This document shows, one piece after another, positions 63,798 through 64,000 of a stretch of 64,000 nt of DNA. Below the pieces are notes generated by a model that worked only from the letters and a program-made list of their open reading frames with translations, made no database searches and was not told the DNA's origin. Within the stretch, counting starts at the first letter, position 1. Each line of letters starts with the position of its first letter. The stretch is from JANWKQ01 sp964624635 (GTDB lineage: Bacteria > Bacteroidota > Bacteroidia > CAIKAF01): positions 1-64,000 of the forward strand of contig CAZUXM010000004.1 in the NCBI GenBank assembly GCA_964624635.1. Reading direction: 5' to 3'. A program made the position numbers and the translations under genes.

Positions 63798-63815
63798 ATG
63801 ATCTTTATTTAGTAG

Positions 63816-63853
63816 AAAGGGTAATGATACAATCACATCATTACCCTTTTTTT
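63816..63853 (+). terminator. Terminator after the giant gene
   Basis: A 13-bp stem (AAAGGGTAATGAT with ATCATTACCCTTT) has an 8-nt loop and runs into TTTTTTT. It closes the giant gene as a single-gene unit. Confidence 0.9.
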
Positions 63854-63911
63854 ATGAATTAATTATTTTTTCAAAATGCTTCCCTATATTTATAATTAAT
63901 TTCTTAATATT

Positions 63912-64000
63912 TTGAATAATAAATTTTTCACCCTTGTTCTTCTTTTGATGTTCGGATCATCAAAACTCTTTTGTGCCGATACATTAAGGATTTATACATA
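63912..64000 (+). CDS. Start of an exported protein, cut by the window edge
   Basis: A frame that begins at TTG (63912) and stays open to the window end encodes NNKFFTLVLLLMFGSSKLFC after the start residue, then ADTLRIYT. This has the form of a signal peptide with a short polar start, a hydrophobic core and a Cys/Ala region. The ATG at 63948 is in the same frame but would remove most of the hydrophobic core. The stop just upstream (63897) fixes the limit. The family cannot be judged from 29 residues. Confidence 0.45.
   Translation, partial: MNNKFFTLVLLLMFGSSKLFCADTLRIYT

Noticed and set aside
1..64000. CRISPR array, prophage or insertion sequence
   Set aside because: No spaced direct repeats of CRISPR type, no transposase, integrase or phage structural genes were seen.

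Overview
The window is an AT-rich bacterial chromosome segment from a member of the Bacteroidota. Lines of evidence are: type IX secretion system (T9SS) genes (gldJ, a porP/sprF-family gene, porU, porV); secreted proteins ending in T9SS type A or type B (gliding-motility CHU_C) sorting domains; a DUF4270 lipoprotein beside glmS and a short GT5 protein; and promoter-like sites of the Bacteroidota form (TTTG or TTG, about 19-23 nt, TAnnTTTG). Two 10-base N runs show that it is a scaffolded draft assembly. I cannot assign a genus. No CRISPR array, tRNA, rRNA, insertion sequence or phage block was seen.

Layout. 0-3.1 kb: end of an RND efflux pump, a small unknown protein and two tandem OmpH/Skp periplasmic chaperones. 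3.2-9.9 kb (minus): folB-glnS, a type B T9SS cargo protein, and the signal peptide peptidase sppA. 10.0-14.2 kb (plus): a tight operon of a GT5 N-domain protein, a DUF4270 lipoprotein and glmS. 14.2-15.4 kb (minus): NUDIX hydrolase and an HTH/coiled-coil protein. 15.5-17.9 kb: an M43 metalloprotease with a T9SS tail, broken by a frameshift. 17.9-20.2 kb (minus): amino-acid dehydrogenase and anmK. 20.3-24.7 kb (plus): acyl-CoA dehydrogenase, kup and an rRNA methyltransferase. 24.7-29.3 kb (minus): ileS, a DksA/TraR-like gene and lspA, with a palindromic repeat before lspA. 29.4-35.0 kb (minus): two unknown envelope proteins, the overlapping murI-histidine kinase-gpmI cluster, and an EamA transporter. 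35.0-36.6 kb: cobalamin adenosyltransferase overlapping mutY. 36.7-37.8 kb: an Omp28-like thioredoxin-fold lipoprotein and a possible 35-residue membrane peptide. 38.0-41.2 kb: the thrS-infC-rpmI-rplT translation operon; infC begins with ATT, so it is invisible to ATG/GTG/TTG gene finding. 41.2-50.0 kb: a MazG-like gene, then gldJ and porP (minus) divergent from porU, porV and ispF (plus). 50.4-63.8 kb: one 4474-residue repetitive secreted protein with a T9SS type A tail. 63.9-64.0 kb: start of another exported protein.

How it fits together. The region pairs T9SS machinery (PorU sortase, PorV carrier, PorP-like outer-membrane protein, GldJ) with three probable T9SS cargoes: the type B SprB/PKD-repeat protein, the M43 protease and the giant protein. 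The rest is housekeeping: wall precursors (glmS, murI, anmK), lipoprotein and signal-peptide processing (lspA, sppA), translation (glnS, ileS, thrS, infC, L35, L20) and central metabolism. No clearly new defence or biosynthetic system was found. The points most worth a second look are the giant modular protein, the frameshifted protease, the ATT-start infC, the unknown envelope pair near 29.4-30.7 kb and the small intergenic elements.
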